Source of the DNA: CADDYX01 sp045809925
GTDB taxonomy: Bacteria; Verrucomicrobiota; Verrucomicrobiia; Chthoniobacterales; UBA10450
DNA length: 64,000 nucleotides
Assembly (NCBI GenBank): GCA_045809925.1
Contig: JBJMWX010000108.1
Span: 7,470-71,469, forward strand
Reading direction: 5' to 3'
The notes beneath the pieces were generated by a model. The model was given only the letters and a program-made list of their open reading frames with translations, did no database searches and had not been told where the DNA came from. Positions 50,876 to 59,754 of this stretch are shown here, in pieces (positions within the stretch are counted from its first letter, which is position 1; each line of letters begins with the position of its first letter). The position numbers and the translations under genes are program-made.

Positions 50876-51481
50876 TTGAGGAAGATCGAGTATCCGGCCG
50901 CGGTCCGGGAGTTGATCACGCAGCTCCGTCAGATGCCGGGAGTAGGTCCGCGCTCGGCGGAGCGGATAGCCCTCTGGATCATCCGCGCGCGAGCCGATCA
51001 GCCCGACCAGATTGCGCGCACGATCACGCTCGCGCGCACCACAATTCGGCCCTGCACACGCTGCGGTTTTTTTACCACCGAAGAATTATGCGAAATCTGC
51101 TCCGATACGTCGCGAGTGGCGGATCAGCTTTGTGTGGTCGAGCAGCCAACCGACATTTTGCCGCTCGAAAAAACGAGTGCGTTCCGCGGCCGTTATCACT
51201 CGCTGGGCGGCCGGATCTCACCCCTCGACCATGTCGGGCCAGAGGACTTGCGGGTTAAGGAACTGCTCGATCGCGTCACGAACGAACGGTTTTCCGAAGT
51301 GATCTTCGCCCTCGCTGCCGATGTCGAAGGCGAGGCGACCACGAACTATCTGGTTGAACTCCTGAAGCCGACCGGCGTCACCATGACGCGAATTGCGCAT
51401 GGTCTGCCCGCCGGAACCGGACTCGAATCGGCCGATGAATTGACCCTCTATCAGGCGCTTTCCGGCAGGCGCGAGCTTTGA
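50876..51481 (+). CDS. recR: Recombination protein RecR
   Basis: 201 residues. An N-terminal helix-hairpin-helix (QMPGVGPRSAERIA), a zinc finger with C60, C63, C72 and C75, and a TOPRIM domain (LCVVEQPTDI, HSLGGRISPLDHVGP) are in the standard order and length. RecR acts with RecF and RecO to load RecA. The TTG start begins MRKIEYPAAV, ten bases after the cyclase-like gene. dnaX and the nucleoid protein YbaB, its common neighbours, are absent. Confidence 0.95.
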   Translation: MRKIEYPAAVRELITQLRQMPGVGPRSAERIALWIIRARADQPDQIARTITLARTTIRPCTRCGFFTTEELCEICSDTSRVADQLCVVEQPTDILPLEKTSAFRGRYHSLGGRISPLDHVGPEDLRVKELLDRVTNERFSEVIFALAADVEGEATTNYLVELLKPTGVTMTRIAHGLPAGTGLESADELTLYQALSGRREL

Positions 51482-51512
51482 CCTGCGGCGAATCACGCGC
51501 GATAACTTCGCG

Positions 51513-52400
51513 ATGCCGACCATGAAAATCGATCCGGCACTGCATCAGTCGCAGAAGCCGCCCTGGATCAAGGTGCGTCTGCCACGGAATCCGGTTTTCT
51601 TTTCGACCAAGACGCTCATTTCGGACCTTCGCCTGCACACGGTGTGCGAGAGCGCGCAGTGCCCCAATCGCTGGGAATGCTGGAGCCAGGGAACAGCGAC
51701 CATGATGATCGCAGGCGAACGTTGCACCCGCGCCTGCGGTTTTTGCGCTGTGAGTACCGCGAAACCTTTTGCTCTGGAAGAAGACGAACCGCAGCGCGTC
51801 GCCGAAGCGGTGCGCCGGCTGAAGCTAAAGCACGTCGTGATCACAGCCGTTGCGCGTGACGATTTGCAGGATGGCGGCGCCAATCACTTCGCGCGTACCA
51901 TCCGCGCGATTCGCGATCTCGATCCCTCCATCGTCGTCGAGGTCCTCGTGCCCGACTTTCATGCCCAGGATTGGTGTATCGAAATCGTTCTCAACGCCGC
52001 GCCTGACATATTCAATCACAACATGGAGACGGTCGAACGGCTGACGCCCCAGGTGCGATCACGTGCAAAATACCGAACGTCGCTTGAGGTGCTGCGCAAG
52101 GCCAAGCAGATCTCTCCGGACGTGGTGACGAAGAGCGGTGTTATGCTCGGGCTCGGCGAGACAGAATCGGAGCTGTTTCAGACGATGGATCATCTGCGTG
52201 AGATCGGCTGCCAGGTGCTCACGCTGGGGCAATATCTCAGGCCAACACCGCAGCACCTCCCGGTGGTCGAGTTCGTCTCCCCCGAGCGCTTTGATTCCTA
52301 CGGCCAGATCGCGCGGGCCAAGGGTTTTGCTCATGTCGCATCGGGTCCGCTGGTCCGCAGCTCCTATCACGCGGCGGATTTCCACCCCGTCGTGCGCTAA
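51513..52400 (+). CDS. lipA: Lipoyl synthase
   Basis: 295 residues. The two iron-sulphur sites are complete: the auxiliary cluster cysteines C45, C50, C56 (CESAQC then PNRWEC) and the radical SAM cysteines C71, C75, C78 (CTRACGFC). The C-terminal VRSSYHA carries the Ser ligand of the auxiliary cluster. The enzyme inserts sulphur into octanoyl-lipoyl domains. lipB is not adjacent. The start at 51513 (MPTMKID) could be the second Met at 51522. Confidence 0.96.
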   Translation: MPTMKIDPALHQSQKPPWIKVRLPRNPVFFSTKTLISDLRLHTVCESAQCPNRWECWSQGTATMMIAGERCTRACGFCAVSTAKPFALEEDEPQRVAEAVRRLKLKHVVITAVARDDLQDGGANHFARTIRAIRDLDPSIVVEVLVPDFHAQDWCIEIVLNAAPDIFNHNMETVERLTPQVRSRAKYRTSLEVLRKAKQISPDVVTKSGVMLGLGETESELFQTMDHLREIGCQVLTLGQYLRPTPQHLPVVEFVSPERFDSYGQIARAKGFAHVASGPLVRSSYHAADFHPVVR

Positions 52401-52403
52401 GGG

Positions 52404-53069
52404 ATGGCGATCGCGGCGGTTATTCCCGCGTTCCAGGAAGAGAAGCACATCGGCGATGTCGTGCGCCGGACGCTTGCGCAGGTGCCGCAGGTCGTCGTGG
52501 TGGACGATGGATCGAAAGACACGACGGCGGCGGTGGCGCGGGAAGCCGGCGCAGAAGTCATCGTGCATCCGGTCAATCGCGGAAAAGGGGAGGCGATCAA
52601 GACCGGGCTCCGCCGCACGCTCGAGCTCGGCGCGGAATATGTCGTAATCCTCGACGCCGACGGCCAGCATTTACCGGAAGAGATTCCGCGTTTCGTTGCG
52701 CAGTCCAAGAGCACGAACGGCAGGCTATTTGTAGGTACACGCATGAACGATGTCGCCACCATGCCGAAGCTGCGTCGATTCGTGAATCGTTACATGAGCC
52801 GGAAAATTAGCGGCCTCTGCGGCCACGTTATTCCCGACACGCAATGTGGCTTTCGAATGATCCACCGCGATCTGATTCCCGACTTGTTAGGCGGCGGTGA
52901 GCGCTTCGACTACGAAACTGAAATGCTGATCGTGGCAAGCCGCCGCGGCCTGCAGATCGAATCAGTGCCGATTACAACCGTCTACGCCGATGAAGTCAGC
53001 AGCATCCACCCGGTGCGGGATACGCTCCGCTTTTTCAAGTTGATCCGCCGTTACCGCCGGGAAACCTAG
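52404..53069 (+). CDS. GT2 family glycosyltransferase, DPM1-like
   Basis: 221 residues. A single GT-A domain: VIPAFQEEKHIGDVV, VVDDGSKDTT near residue 33, and the DxD motif DADGQHLPEE. No membrane helix is clear. It resembles dolichyl- or polyprenyl-phosphate mannose/glucose synthases, which load a lipid carrier. It starts three bases after lipA, probably co-transcribed without functional connection. It ends the plus-strand run that began with the kinase. Confidence 0.85.
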   Translation: MAIAAVIPAFQEEKHIGDVVRRTLAQVPQVVVVDDGSKDTTAAVAREAGAEVIVHPVNRGKGEAIKTGLRRTLELGAEYVVILDADGQHLPEEIPRFVAQSKSTNGRLFVGTRMNDVATMPKLRRFVNRYMSRKISGLCGHVIPDTQCGFRMIHRDLIPDLLGGGERFDYETEMLIVASRRGLQIESVPITTVYADEVSSIHPVRDTLRFFKLIRRYRRET

Positions 53070-53076
53070 GGCGCCG

Positions 53077-53595
53077 CTAGAGCAAACCGCGCCGGCGAAA
53101 GTCGCCGATATTTCCACCGCTCGAGCGCTCGATCAGATCGATTGTGAACTTGAGCAGACAAACTTCCCACGCGTCGTCGACTCCGTGAATGACTGCACTA
53201 AGCTGTTCGCTTGTCTCCGCTTCGCGCCGGGTTCGGCCGATCACGGCCTCGATTGTGTCCCGCACCGTGTGTTCGGTCACCTCCGAGCGGTGGAAGCGAA
53301 ATCCATAGCGCAGGATCGCAACATTATTGGCGTATTCACGCAGCCGTTCGGCATAACGATGTGCCGGTTCGCCGAAGCCTTCGAGCAAGAGACGGAGAAG
53401 ATGCTCCGGCGTGACGATCTGCGGCCGCTCGGCCTGGACGCTACCTTTGCGGATGCGCACCTCATTCGCATGGTCCATCAACTCTGAGAGCATGTAAAAA
53501 TCGAAGCGTGTCGTGCCGAAGGTTGCGATGCGCTGCTCGGGCGCGACGATGACGCGCGTGTTCTCCATCGCGTATTCGAAATCGTCTGGTCGCAT
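53077..53595 (-). CDS. Conserved protein of unknown function
   Basis: 172 residues, cytoplasmic and helical. The first half (MRPDDFEYAMENTRVIVAP) and the block RFDFYMLSELMDHANEVRIRKG look conserved, but I recognise no family and no catalytic motif. It is the last gene of the minus-strand run from ALDH and follows rarD by 15 bases. I chose the ATG at 53595; a TTG at 53604 is possible. Confidence 0.65.
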   Translation of the reverse strand: MRPDDFEYAMENTRVIVAPEQRIATFGTTRFDFYMLSELMDHANEVRIRKGSVQAERPQIVTPEHLLRLLLEGFGEPAHRYAERLREYANNVAILRYGFRFHRSEVTEHTVRDTIEAVIGRTRREAETSEQLSAVIHGVDDAWEVCLLKFTIDLIERSSGGNIGDFRRRGLL

Positions 53596-53610
53596 CCCGC
53601 CCAACCTACA

Positions 53611-54564
53611 TCAGGCCGGCGATTCGGCGACGGCCGCGGCAGCGGTTTCGATTGCGCGGGTGCGCCAGCGGTAAGCTGCTTCAGCGCTAAACATCGCGAG
53701 CCCGATCCAAATCAGGACGAACGTGATTAGCTGCCCGCCTGTGAATGGCTCATGGTACACAAACACGCCGATCAAGAACGAGCCGGAGGGCGCAAGGTAT
53801 TGGAGAAAGCCTAGAGTCGTTAATCGCAAATGTCGCGCCGCGTGTCCGAACCAGACGAGAGGCAACGCCGTCACCACGCCGGTTGAACAAAGAAGCAGAG
53901 CGTACCCGAGGTCGATCCGCGGGAAGATAAGCCATTCGCTGTGGTGAAGTGCGACGAGGAAACCGGCCGCCAACGGGACGAGCAGTATCGTCTCGATGAA
54001 TAATCCCGCGATGGGCCGCGTGCCCGATTTTTTTCGCAGCAAGCCATAGAGGCCAAATGAGACGCAAAGTATGATCGCAACCCAAGGAAACCTGCCGTAG
54101 CCGAAGGTGAGAACAAGCACGCCGATCAAGGCCAGCGATATCGCGGTCAGCTGGATGCGCGTCGGCCGCTCGCGCAGGAAGACCGCGCCGAAAAGGATAT
54201 TGACGAGCGGGGTCATGAAATAGCCAAGACTTGTCTCGACGATCCGGTTGGCGTTCACCGCCCAGATGAACGTCAGCCAGTTGATGGAGATCGCGATCCC
54301 ACTCGTCAGGCAGTAGGTCAGAGCGCGCGGTGAGCGGATGATCTGCCGGATCTCCGGCCAGCGCCGCTGCCAGCTAAGCAGCGCGATCAGGAACAGCGTC
54401 GTCCAGACGAAACGGTGCGCGAGAATTTCCGATGCCGGCAGAAACTTGAGCAGTTTCCAGTAGGCCGGGATAACGCCCCACAGAGCAAAAGCTGCGAGCG
54501 CGGCTATCAGACCGCTGCGGTCTTCGCGCTGGTTTTGTTGCGCCATTCCGCGCGAACGATTCAC
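53611..54564 (-). CDS. rarD: RarD-type EamA transporter
   Basis: 317 residues with ten predicted membrane helices in two EamA repeats. GLIAALAAFALWGVIPAYWK and ASEILAHRFVWT near the N-terminus are the RarD hallmark. RarD proteins export unknown small molecules. The start at 54564 could be moved to the ATG at 54546 (MAQQNQRED), which removes a short basic lead. It follows msrB by about 30 bases. Confidence 0.85.
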   Translation of the reverse strand: MNRSRGMAQQNQREDRSGLIAALAAFALWGVIPAYWKLLKFLPASEILAHRFVWTTLFLIALLSWQRRWPEIRQIIRSPRALTYCLTSGIAISINWLTFIWAVNANRIVETSLGYFMTPLVNILFGAVFLRERPTRIQLTAISLALIGVLVLTFGYGRFPWVAIILCVSFGLYGLLRKKSGTRPIAGLFIETILLVPLAAGFLVALHHSEWLIFPRIDLGYALLLCSTGVVTALPLVWFGHAARHLRLTTLGFLQYLAPSGSFLIGVFVYHEPFTGGQLITFVLIWIGLAMFSAEAAYRWRTRAIETAAAAVAESPA

Positions 54565-54593
54565 GCGCGCGCGGGCAGAGCAAATCGGCCGAT

Positions 54594-55136
54594 CTACTTC
54601 TTCTGCTCGAACAGCTTCAGGTATTCCCCGTAGCCTTCTGCCTGCAGCTTCTCCACCGGAACAAAGCGCAACGCCGCGGAGTTGATGCAGTAGCGCATTC
54701 CGCCTTTATCGCGTGGCCCGTCATCGAAGACGTGACCGAGATGTGCGTCGCTCTCGCGCGACCGGACTTCCGTCCGCTCCATGCCCAATGTAGCGTCGGT
54801 TTTCTCCACCACCTGCGACTTCTCGACCGGTTTCGTGAAACTCGGCCAGCCAGTTCCGCTATCGAACTTATCGAGCGAAGTGAACAGCGGTTTGCCGCTG
54901 ATTACGTCGACGTAGATACCGGCCCGATGGTTATCCCAGTATGCATTCCGGAACGGCGGCTCCGTGCCGCACTGCATTGTGACGTGGTATTGCTCGGACG
55001 TGAGTCGATTCTTCAGGTCGGTGTCGTCAGCTTTTGGTGTCATAGGCTTTTCGTTTTGCGCGGTCACACGATTGAGAAAGAAAACGGCGCTGCCGCATAG
55101 CAGGACAGCGACAGCGAGGATGGACAGCTTTTTCAA
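54594..55136 (-). CDS. msrB: Exported methionine (R)-sulfoxide reductase MsrB
   Basis: 180 residues. A signal-anchor (about 3-25) precedes the MsrB domain with GTGWPSF at 94-100, HLGHVFDDGP and the catalytic C150 in RYCINSAAL. The zinc cysteine pairs of many MsrB proteins are absent. With its exported position it would repair oxidised methionine in the periplasm. The best start is the TTG at 55136, with GGAG seven bases upstream; a TTG at 55151 lacks a site. MsrA is not adjacent. Confidence 0.92.
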   Translation of the reverse strand: MKKLSILAVAVLLCGSAVFFLNRVTAQNEKPMTPKADDTDLKNRLTSEQYHVTMQCGTEPPFRNAYWDNHRAGIYVDVISGKPLFTSLDKFDSGTGWPSFTKPVEKSQVVEKTDATLGMERTEVRSRESDAHLGHVFDDGPRDKGGMRYCINSAALRFVPVEKLQAEGYGEYLKLFEQKK

Positions 55137-55169
55137 TATTAACTCCGACAACCCCGGAAGGGTTCTCGT

Positions 55170-56669
55170 TCAGCCATCATCGTCTCGACCAGCCTCGGGC
55201 ACGCGAATGTAACGGCGGAAAAGGAGCAGTCCGATCGGAGCAACCGAGGCGGCTAGCGCGAAGATAAGCCACATCTGTCCGGAATGACGCGGCCCGGTTT
55301 CGGGACAGAAGGCCGCGAGCAGCCACCCGCCGGTGCCGACGAGGAGCTTGCCGACGAGAAAGGGCAGATACGCGAGTGAGCCGTAGGAGGCTTCCTGTCC
55401 CTTCGGCGCGATGGCTGCTGCGTACTCGTAAACGCGCGGTGAGTAGAAAGCTTCGCCGATCGAGAAGACGATCAGGTAAAGAGCGGACATGACGTAGTAA
55501 GGATGAACCTGGCCCGCGACGCCGAGATAGCTGTGACCAAGCCACTGCCCAGCCACGCTATTCGCCGCGGGCACAAACCACGTCGTCGGCAACGCCATGA
55601 TAAACACGCCAGCAGCACATACGATTCCGCCGAAAACAACCATGCGGTAAGCGGTCCGTCGCTGCGTCAATGCACCTACGATCGGAGCGAGAAAAATGAT
55701 TACCCAGGAATTGATCGCTGACAGTTTGCCGACCGGCGCGTGCAAGCCCATTTCACGGTCGCCAAACTTCGGAAAGACGTAATCCATCTGCAGAAAAATT
55801 GCTTTCAGAAAACCGATGAAGACGAAGAACAGCAACAAGCGGTAGAAGCCGGACTGCTTCAGTAATCGATGAAAGAGTTGCGCGGTCGCGACTGCGGTAT
55901 CACGAACTGTGGCGGCAATTCCCGTCAGCACGCCGCTTGAAGCTGATGGCGGATGCTCGATCTGCCGGCCCGGATCGGCGCTGCGTCTGAGGAAGTAAAC
56001 GGCCGGGAAGAGCAACAGCTCGAACCCGAGGCTGACGCAAAACAGTAGCTGATGCGGCGTCGGTTGAAACCTGCCAATGCTGAAATGCAGATCGCTTCGC
56101 CTGACAAAGTCGAAAATGTAACCCGCGGCGAGGTAACCGATGTTCATGATCATGTAGATGATCGAGAACGACATGGACCGCTGCGCCGTGGTTGAGTATC
56201 GACGCGTCGCCGCGAGCAAGACCGGTGTACCGAGCGCTTCGCCGACCGCGAGCGGCAGCACGCCGCAGGCAAGCGCGAGCGTCGGATTCGTGGTCAGAAT
56301 CATCGTGCTGCGCGCGACGGTGCAAATAGCGACTCCGATGAAAAACGTTCGGCGCAATCCGATCGCGTCCGTGACCGAGCCCGCCAGCAGAGTGAATACG
56401 GTCATGGCTGGCGCCCAGACCCAGCCAACCAACGCCCCTGCGGCCTGATCGCTAAAGCCAAGGTCTTTCGACAGCCAGAGAACCATCGTCTTGTTCGTCA
56501 CCGAATAGGCGGTGTAGATCAGGAACTTGATCAGGAATGTGAGCCACAGCTCACGTGACGCGCCGCCGAGCACGGTGAACTTCGCCACGAATCCGGCGAG
56601 TCCGCGGGGCCCGGCGGCGCCGACGTCCTGCCCTGGGTCGACTGCTTTAATCGTGGGAGTCTCGGCCAC
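55170..56669 (-). CDS. Major facilitator superfamily transporter
   Basis: 499 residues, twelve or more membrane helices. The loop after the third helix (GSVTDAIGLRRTFFIG) is the MFS motif A type D-x-x-G-x-R-R. Two long hydrophilic stretches (about 215-245 and the C-terminal tail) are typical of the peptide/drug families. The substrate is unknown. It follows ftsY by 11 bases and precedes msrB by 33 bases. Confidence 0.82.
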   Translation of the reverse strand: MAETPTIKAVDPGQDVGAAGPRGLAGFVAKFTVLGGASRELWLTFLIKFLIYTAYSVTNKTMVLWLSKDLGFSDQAAGALVGWVWAPAMTVFTLLAGSVTDAIGLRRTFFIGVAICTVARSTMILTTNPTLALACGVLPLAVGEALGTPVLLAATRRYSTTAQRSMSFSIIYMIMNIGYLAAGYIFDFVRRSDLHFSIGRFQPTPHQLLFCVSLGFELLLFPAVYFLRRSADPGRQIEHPPSASSGVLTGIAATVRDTAVATAQLFHRLLKQSGFYRLLLFFVFIGFLKAIFLQMDYVFPKFGDREMGLHAPVGKLSAINSWVIIFLAPIVGALTQRRTAYRMVVFGGIVCAAGVFIMALPTTWFVPAANSVAGQWLGHSYLGVAGQVHPYYVMSALYLIVFSIGEAFYSPRVYEYAAAIAPKGQEASYGSLAYLPFLVGKLLVGTGGWLLAAFCPETGPRHSGQMWLIFALAASVAPIGLLLFRRYIRVPEAGRDDDG

Positions 56670-56680
56670 CGCGGGATCAG

Positions 56681-57529
56681 CTACACCATGTTGGCGATGA
56701 ACTCACGCCCGTCGAAGGGCGCGAAATCATCGAGCTGCTCGCCGGTACCGACGAAGCGCGTCGGAATCCCAAGCTCGTCCTGAATTGCGATCACGATCCC
56801 GCCCTTGCCGCTGCCGTCAATTTTCGTCACGATCAGGCCGGTGAGGCCGATCGCCTCGTGAAATTGCCGGGCCTGCGCCAGCGCATTGCTGCCGGTCGTG
56901 GCATCCACGACGAGCAACGTCTCGTGCGGCGCCTTGTCATCGTGCTTGGCCAGGCTCCGTTTCACCTTTTGCAGCTCAGCCATCAAGTTGGTCTTGGTGT
57001 GCAGACGGCCGGCCGTGTCACAAATCAGGAACTCGACGTTTCGTTTGTCGGCCGCCTGATACGCTTCGTAGCAAAGAGCCGCCGGATCAGCGTTGTATTG
57101 CCCGCGAATCATCTCCACCCCGACCCGCTGCGCCCAGATACCAAGCTGCTCGATTGCCGCCGCTCGAAATGTGTCCGCGGCGGCAAGGAGCACGCTGTGT
57201 CGCTGATGTTTAAAGTAGTGTGCGAGTTTGGCGGTTGAAGTTGTCTTACCGGTCCCGTTCACTCCGACGACTAAAATCGCCTTCGGCTTTGCGGGCAGCG
57301 GCGCGATCGCCTGCGGCGCAAGCGGCAAAACGCGTGCGATTTCGTCGCGGGCAACCTCGGTGACGTCTGCAGCTGTGATCGTCCGCGTCGCCGCTCGTGC
57401 TTGCAGCGACTCTACAATTCGCAAGCTCATCGGCACGCCGAGATCGGCACGGATAAGCGCTTCCTCCAGCTCATCCCAGTCGACGGGTTTGCCGGCAAGT
57501 TTCTGGACGAGTGATCTGAAGAAGTTCAT
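56681..57529 (-). CDS. ftsY: Signal recognition particle receptor FtsY
   Basis: 282 residues: the NG core only, without the acidic A domain. The GTPase motifs are GVNGTGKTT (about 89-97), DTFRAAAIEQL, DTAGR and TKIDGSGKGG. FtsY docks SRP-bound ribosomes at the membrane. It lies after nusB by 28 bases. The short form is common outside Gammaproteobacteria. Confidence 0.95.
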   Translation of the reverse strand: MNFFRSLVQKLAGKPVDWDELEEALIRADLGVPMSLRIVESLQARAATRTITAADVTEVARDEIARVLPLAPQAIAPLPAKPKAILVVGVNGTGKTTSTAKLAHYFKHQRHSVLLAAADTFRAAAIEQLGIWAQRVGVEMIRGQYNADPAALCYEAYQAADKRNVEFLICDTAGRLHTKTNLMAELQKVKRSLAKHDDKAPHETLLVVDATTGSNALAQARQFHEAIGLTGLIVTKIDGSGKGGIVIAIQDELGIPTRFVGTGEQLDDFAPFDGREFIANMV

Positions 57530-57557
57530 GCGAGTGGCGGCGCCTTGCCTCGGCGCG

Positions 57558-58007
57558 CTAGCTCTTCGCGTCGCTGTTCGGCGTTGCCGCTTCGCGCAAG
57601 GGACGTGAAAGATCGTCCTTCACCCGATCGAGGATTCCATTCACAAAACGCCCCGAGTCGCTGCCACCGAATGTCTTTGCGAGCTCGATCGCTTCATTAA
57701 TCGAGACGACGGGCGGAATATCATCGCGGTAGAGCATCTCGTAGATGGCGAGCCGCAGGACATTGCGGTCGACAGGCGACAAGCGGCGGATGTCGTAGTT
57801 CTCCGTATAGCGGCGGATCCGGTCGTCGATCTGCGGCAGGTGCGTGAGCATTCCGTCGATGAGTGGCTGGGCGAAATCGCGGACTCGCGACGTACTCGGA
57901 CAGAATTCCCAGAATTCTTCCATTCGTTCCGGCGCCGCGCCGTGATGCGCATCGCGCCAGAAATGAAATTGCACTGCGGCCTGCCGGCCGGACCGTCGTT
58001 TACCCAT
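57558..58007 (-). CDS. nusB: Transcription antitermination factor NusB
   Basis: 149 residues, all helical. The start MGKRRSGRQAAVQFHF is the usual NusB opening and the C-terminal VVSINEAIELAKTFGGSDSGRFVNGILDRV is the family signature. NusB with NusE promotes rRNA antitermination. It overlaps ribH by eight bases; a ribH-nusB pair is widely conserved. Confidence 0.95.
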   Translation of the reverse strand: MGKRRSGRQAAVQFHFWRDAHHGAAPERMEEFWEFCPSTSRVRDFAQPLIDGMLTHLPQIDDRIRRYTENYDIRRLSPVDRNVLRLAIYEMLYRDDIPPVVSINEAIELAKTFGGSDSGRFVNGILDRVKDDLSRPLREAATPNSDAKS

Positions 58008-58479
58008 TCGACCGCAACTTTGCCATCACCCCGGCGATTTGCACAGCGGCCCGCGCGGCTTCTGTCCCGCGATTGATTCGTTCCCCGCAGCAACGTTCGC
58101 GCGCCTGCTCTTCATTTTCTACCCCGAGCACCGCGTTGATCACCGGCACGCGCTGAGTAGTGGCGATGTGCTGCAATCCGTCTGTGACTGAACGTGCCAG
58201 GTGTTCGGCATGCGGCGTGTGACCGCGGATAATGACCGCCAACGCGAGTACGGCGCTGATACTTTCGTCGAGCGCCAGCTCGCTCACGACTACAGGAATT
58301 TCAAACGCGCCTGGGACGCGGTGAATCTCGACCGGCGATTCCGGCGCCAAGGTGCGCAGCTCAGCCGAAGCGTGATCTACCAGCGCGTCCACGAATTCGC
58401 GGTTGAATTCGCTCGCGACGATCGCGAAGCGATGCCGTGACTGCCGCTTCGCCGGACGCGGTGGCGCAAGGTCTGACAT
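58000..58479 (-). CDS. ribH: 6,7-dimethyl-8-ribityllumazine synthase
   Basis: 159 residues. The motifs are FAIVASEFNREF (about 18-29), VPGAFEIPVVV, and IIRGHTPHAEHLARSVTDGL with the catalytic histidine. The enzyme joins the RibB product with the pyrimidine to form lumazine. I chose the ATG at 58479 (MSDLAPPRPA), 13 bases after ribBA. It is coupled to nusB downstream. Confidence 0.95.
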   Translation of the reverse strand: MSDLAPPRPAKRQSRHRFAIVASEFNREFVDALVDHASAELRTLAPESPVEIHRVPGAFEIPVVVSELALDESISAVLALAVIIRGHTPHAEHLARSVTDGLQHIATTQRVPVINAVLGVENEEQARERCCGERINRGTEAARAAVQIAGVMAKLRSNG

Positions 58480-58492
58480 TCGCCAGGGCCGA

Positions 58493-59710
58493 TTAGAGCA
58501 GGTGGCCCATCTTGAGCTTCTTTGTCTCGAGATAGCGCGCGTTGTGCGGATTGGCTGGGCTCCGAATCGGCACCTGCTCGACCATCTCAAGCCCGTAGCC
58601 CTCCAGGCCGACCACCTTCTTCGGATTGTTAGTCAGAAACCGGAATTGCCGCACACCGAGGTCGACGAGAATTTGCGCGCCGAGTCCGTAGTCGCGCAGG
58701 TCGCTTGGAAAACCGAGCCGGGCGTTTGCTTCCACCGTGTCCAGTCCTTCCTCCTGCAATTTGTAGGCGTGAATTTTTGCGGCGAGGCCGATCCCGCGAC
58801 CTTCCTGCCGCATATAGACAAGCACTCCGTTGCCCTCCTCTGATATCTGGCGCAAGGCGGCGTGCAGTTGATTTCCGCAATCGCAGCGGTGCGAAGCGAA
58901 AACATCGCCGGTCAGGCATTCGCTGTGCACCCGGACGAGCGTCGGTTCACTCGAGGAAATCTTGCCTTTGACCAGCGCGAGGTGGTGAGAATCGTCGAGT
59001 TTGGAACGATAAAGATGTAACTCAAAATCGCCGTAATCGGTCGGCAGGTGAATGACTTGCTCGCGCTCCACGAGCTTCTCGCGTTTTCTACGGTAGGCGA
59101 TCAGGCTTTGGATGGTGCAGATCCGCAGGCCGTGTTTCTTCCGGAATTCCATCAGCTCTGGAAGTCGCGCCATGGTCCCGTCCTCGTGCAGAATCTCACA
59201 GAGCACGCCGGCTGGCTGCAGTCCGGCCAGGCGCGCGAGGTCGACCGCAGCCTCGGTGTGACCGGCGCGGCGCAGGACGCCGCCCTCTTTCGCGCGGAGC
59301 GGAAAGATATGGCCAGGCTGGACCAGATCGTCGGGCGTGGATTTCGGATTCGCGATCGTCTGGATCGTCTCGGCGCGATCGTGCGCGCTGATACCGGTTG
59401 TGATCCCGTGCGCGGCATCCACCGAAACCGTGAAATCGGTCCGGTACATTTCGCGGTTTTGCGCGACCATCCGCTTCAGTCCGAGCTGCTCCGCTCGCTC
59501 GTTCGAAACCGGCACGCAAATCAAACCCCGGCCATGGGTGGCCATGAAGTTGACGGCTTTCGCCGTTGCCTTCTCCGCCGCGATCACGAGATCGCCCTCG
59601 TTCTCACGGTCGGCATCGTCGGTCACAACGACGATTTTGCCGGCAGCAATATCCCGCAGCACATCGTCAATCGTGTCGAACTGGAGCGTTTCCGCCGCCT
59701 CAGCAATCAC
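58493..59710 (-). CDS. ribBA: Bifunctional RibBA: DHBP synthase and GTP cyclohydrolase II
   Basis: 405 residues. Residues about 12-210 are DHBP synthase with DDADRENEGDLV and GHTEAAVDLARLAG; the C-terminal half is GTP cyclohydrolase II with the zinc cysteines in SECLTGDVFASHRCDCGN and the motif RQEGRGIGL. Both halves look intact, so it supplies both precursors of riboflavin. Gene order ribBA-ribH-nusB is normal. No FMN riboswitch is evident in the 44-base upstream gap. Confidence 0.95.
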   Translation of the reverse strand: MIAEAAETLQFDTIDDVLRDIAAGKIVVVTDDADRENEGDLVIAAEKATAKAVNFMATHGRGLICVPVSNERAEQLGLKRMVAQNREMYRTDFTVSVDAAHGITTGISAHDRAETIQTIANPKSTPDDLVQPGHIFPLRAKEGGVLRRAGHTEAAVDLARLAGLQPAGVLCEILHEDGTMARLPELMEFRKKHGLRICTIQSLIAYRRKREKLVEREQVIHLPTDYGDFELHLYRSKLDDSHHLALVKGKISSSEPTLVRVHSECLTGDVFASHRCDCGNQLHAALRQISEEGNGVLVYMRQEGRGIGLAAKIHAYKLQEEGLDTVEANARLGFPSDLRDYGLGAQILVDLGVRQFRFLTNNPKKVVGLEGYGLEMVEQVPIRSPANPHNARYLETKKLKMGHLL

Positions 59711-59754
59711 GCCTAACCATTACGTCCCGAGCAGTTGCGGGGCAACTGCGCGCG

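Noticed and set aside
50863..50876. TAGGGCGGCC at the end of the cyclase-like gene as a sixth TGTAG repeat
   Set aside because: Only the stop and a GC-rich run match; there is no right arm before recR starts.
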